A stretch of 64,000 bases of DNA, from assembly GCA_018287875.1 (NCBI GenBank), contig JAGVVL010000031.1, positions 40,660 through 104,659 of the forward strand, read 5' to 3'. The stretch is from Nigrospora sphaerica. Lineage: Eukaryota > Ascomycota > Sordariomycetes > Amphisphaeriales > Apiosporaceae. The notes below the pieces were generated by a model that was not told the origin of the DNA, ran no database searches, and saw only the letters and a program-made list of their open reading frames with translations. The position numbers and the translations under genes are program-made. This document shows positions 63,192 to 64,000 of the stretch, one piece after another. Positions within the stretch are counted from its first letter, which is position 1; each line of letters opens with the position of its first letter.

Positions 63192-64000
63192 AGTTGCTTT
63201 CTAATAAATGCAGATATTTCATTATAAGAAAAATATTGGCTATCACTATTATAAAATTGATACTCCCATTTATCGCCCTTAAGACCTTCTGCATTAATAA
63301 TAATGCGATGTGGAATGCCAATTAAATCTATGTCGGCAAAAGTAACTCCAGGTCGCACGATTCGATCTTCTAACACTTCTACCCCTTCTGATTCTAGGGC
63401 ATGGTGTAAGCGATTGGCAGCTTCTTTTACTTCATGGTTTTTATGATAATGGATAGGAATAATTACCACTTGAAACGGCACCATGGATTTTGGTAAACGC
63501 ATTTTACCTTCTTTGTGATATTGCTCGATGGCAGCCGCGACGATACGAGAAATGCCCATGCCATAACAACCCATTTCTATATTCTTTAGGGAACCATCCG
63601 CTGTTGTAACAGTCGCATGCATGGCTTGACTATATTGATCACCTAACTGGAAAATATGCCCTACTTCAATGCCGCGAGTCGATTGTAAAGCCTCTGTCTG
63701 TTTTGCCTGGCCAGAATCGAGTAATTCCTGATTGATTGCATAATCTTCGGTTTCACTATACATCAATACATCCTCTCCAACAGCTGAGATGGCATGAAAT
63801 TCATGAGACTTATACCCTCTATCTTACCGTTATCGGCTTGCACCACTTTAACGGTTAATCCAATCCTTTCAAAAATCCTCATATAAGCCTGGTACATGAC
63901 TTGGTAGGTCTCTTCCAAAAGTTTATCGACATGGAAAGAATAGGCATCTTTCATCAAAAACTCTCTGCCGCGTTCCATAAACGAGGCCGCTTTTCATCTC
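63188..64000 (-). CDS. proS: Proline-tRNA ligase, C-terminal part, without the editing insert (frame breaks; 5' end outside window)
   Basis: ProS charges tRNA-Pro. The visible part starts in class II motif 2 (RDEKRPR, then after a one-base break near 63979 [15 protein letters not shown]) and has a second break near 63770, leading to [17 protein letters not shown]. Only about 20 residues separate that from [23 protein letters not shown], where the E. coli enzyme has a roughly 180-residue editing (INS) domain. The region is in one frame, so the absence is real and not an error. Motif 3 follows ([18 protein letters not shown]), then the anticodon domain ([21 protein letters not shown]). It is coupled to radC. 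Confidence 0.93.

Overview
This 64 kb window is AT-rich bacterial chromosome. The housekeeping genes and their neighbourhoods point to a gammaproteobacterium: tmk-holB, acpP-fabF, dnaX-ybaB-recR, aspS-yebC-ruvC-ruvA, tsaD divergent from rpsU-dnaG, and radC. At least nine ankyrin-repeat proteins, the compact gene packing and several arrays of outer-membrane or secreted paralogs suggest a host-associated, probably intracellular lifestyle (Legionellales-like or a similar symbiont). No rRNA, insertion sequence, phage or CRISPR array was found. Replication, repair, translation and cell-division genes make up the conserved backbone.

Layout: 1-3905 holds mutS converging on holB and tmk. 4125-10946 is a plus-strand array of four paralogs with a signal peptide and a beta-rich domain, three of them with ankyrin tails. 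11177-18028 holds fabF, acpP, ftsK, xseA, tRNA-Ala(GGC) and gltX. 18395-23807 holds nuoF, recA, dnaX, ybaB, recR and rsfS. 23974-29146 is one giant ankyrin gene. 29290-34843 holds two large tandem paralogs of an unrecognised helical family. 34917-41977 holds dcd, aspS, yebC, ruvC, ruvA, a TraI_2/HD-like gene, a small zinc protein, a cation-efflux transporter and a small basic ORF. 42213-47998 is a second array, on the minus strand, of three signal peptide/beta-domain/ankyrin paralogs. 48110-53890 holds an AmpE-like gene, a cation/proton antiporter, gyrB and pgk. 53939-55533 is an eighth, divergent member of the ankyrin family, preceded by a 9-bp repeat made of Shine-Dalgarno motifs. 55643-58732 holds tsaD, rpsU and dnaG. 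58736-62440 holds an unknown gene and four tandem TPR lipoproteins of BamD type. 62513-64000 holds radC and the 3' part of proS.

Caveat on quality: almost every gene longer than about 1 kb is split by single-base frame breaks, and most of them fall in homopolymers and look like one missing base. Essential genes are hit as often as accessory ones (mutS, tmk, ftsK, gltX, aspS, gyrB, pgk, tsaD, dnaG). The simplest reading is consensus sequencing error, not mass pseudogenisation. I therefore annotate full-length genes with frame breaks instead of fragments. The main biological interest is the paralogous signal peptide/beta-domain/ankyrin family, which resembles an inverse-autotransporter layout with ankyrin passengers and has conserved hairpins just upstream of its starts. 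Also notable are the unrecognised helical family and the BamD-like lipoprotein array.
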